Shown: positions 49,187 through 49,271 of the stretch, one piece after another
Layout of the letters: each line of letters opens with the position of its first letter
How positions within the stretch are numbered: the first letter of the stretch is position 1
Virus record (IMG/VR): IMGVR_UViG_3300044648_000101
Span: 1 to 49,271 of that record
Reading direction: 5' to 3' (one strand)
From: a virus
DNA: 49,271 bases
Program-made: the position numbers and the translations under genes
Notes under the pieces: generated by a model
Told to the model about the DNA's origin: nothing
The model's database searches: none
What the model saw: the letters and a program-made list of their open reading frames with translations, nothing else

Positions 49187-49271
49187 TAGCATTTTTCAGT
49201 AAAATTTGGATGTGGCTTTTCTACATCTTCATTGGAATAGTTGGCAAGTTTTCGCACGATCTTATTATGGG
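49162..49271 (+). CDS. Phage holin-like protein, 5' part (continues at 23-253)
   Basis: MDLLKEEVIAFFSKIWMWLFYIFIGIVGKFSHDLIMG: first membrane helix plus linker. In frame with 23-253 across the join (49267 corresponds to 23), giving 112 residues with three hydrophobic segments. Overlaps the previous gene by 25 bases. Confidence 0.78.
   Translation, partial: MDLLKEEVIAFFSKIWMWLFYIFIGIVGKFSHDLIM
49247..49271. repeat. Terminal direct repeat, right copy
   Basis: Identical to 3-27; see the left copy. It lies within the holin gene. Confidence 0.9.

Overview
This window looks like one complete phage genome of about 49.2 kb. A 25-base sequence at positions 3-27 recurs at 49247-49271. Joining the two copies makes a circle of about 49,244 bp and restores one reading frame, a holin-like gene split by the window ends. 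Terminase, portal, major capsid, tape-measure and lysis genes mark a long-tailed (siphovirus-like) tailed phage. The host is most likely a member of the Bacteroidota: promoters follow TTTG-N19-21-TAnnTTTG/A rather than -35/-10, most genes lack Shine-Dalgarno sites, and DUF3127, BT4734-type VirE primase and IS1595/ISXO2 families occur. No tRNA gene, integrase or CRISPR array was seen.

Layout. (1) 49162-1695: lysis cassette of holin, small membrane protein, single-gene spanin and GH108 endolysin, with a candidate small RNA at 263-394, closed by a strong terminator. (2) 1770-18602: early and replication region on the + strand. It starts from a promoter whose spacer holds a perfect palindrome, then carries many small unknown genes, YopX, DUF6948, a Gly-Ser repeat mini-gene, a Sak4-like ATPase, a clamp-like protein, a C5 methyltransferase, an IbrB/IbrA-like ParB/PAPS-reductase pair, DUF3127, a helicase, a VirE-type primase and a VRR-NUC nuclease. 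Repeated GTGTAACC elements at 17561-17812 are the best origin candidate. (3) 18587-36529: packaging and tail genes: terminase subunits, a probable -1 frameshift tail-assembly chaperone pair, a methyltransferase/glycosyltransferase cassette, tape measure, tail-tip proteins, major tail protein, portal and MuF-like head protein. (4) 36530-40870: accessory island, mostly on the - strand, with an ISXO2-like transposase, a HicB-like pair, a structured RNA candidate, a four-gene overlapping operon containing an IS200-type TnpA, and two ribbon-helix-helix-like regulators. (5) 40900-49186: scaffold, major capsid, connector genes, tail fibre-like proteins with signal peptides, and small membrane proteins leading into the holin.

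The replication proteins probably work together at the repeat-rich origin (primase-ATPase, helicase, OB-fold protein, clamp-like protein, annealing ATPase). Late genes appear to be driven from several separate promoters sharing TATnTTTAC, placed before terminase, major tail protein and major capsid protein. The tape-measure gene has a TATATTTG variant. Tail genes precede portal and capsid genes, the reverse of the lambda-like order. The most unusual parts are the accessory island, with operators and RNA candidates not explained by its genes, the link between its operator and the putative origin repeats, the helicase leader RNA, and the chaperone frameshift site.
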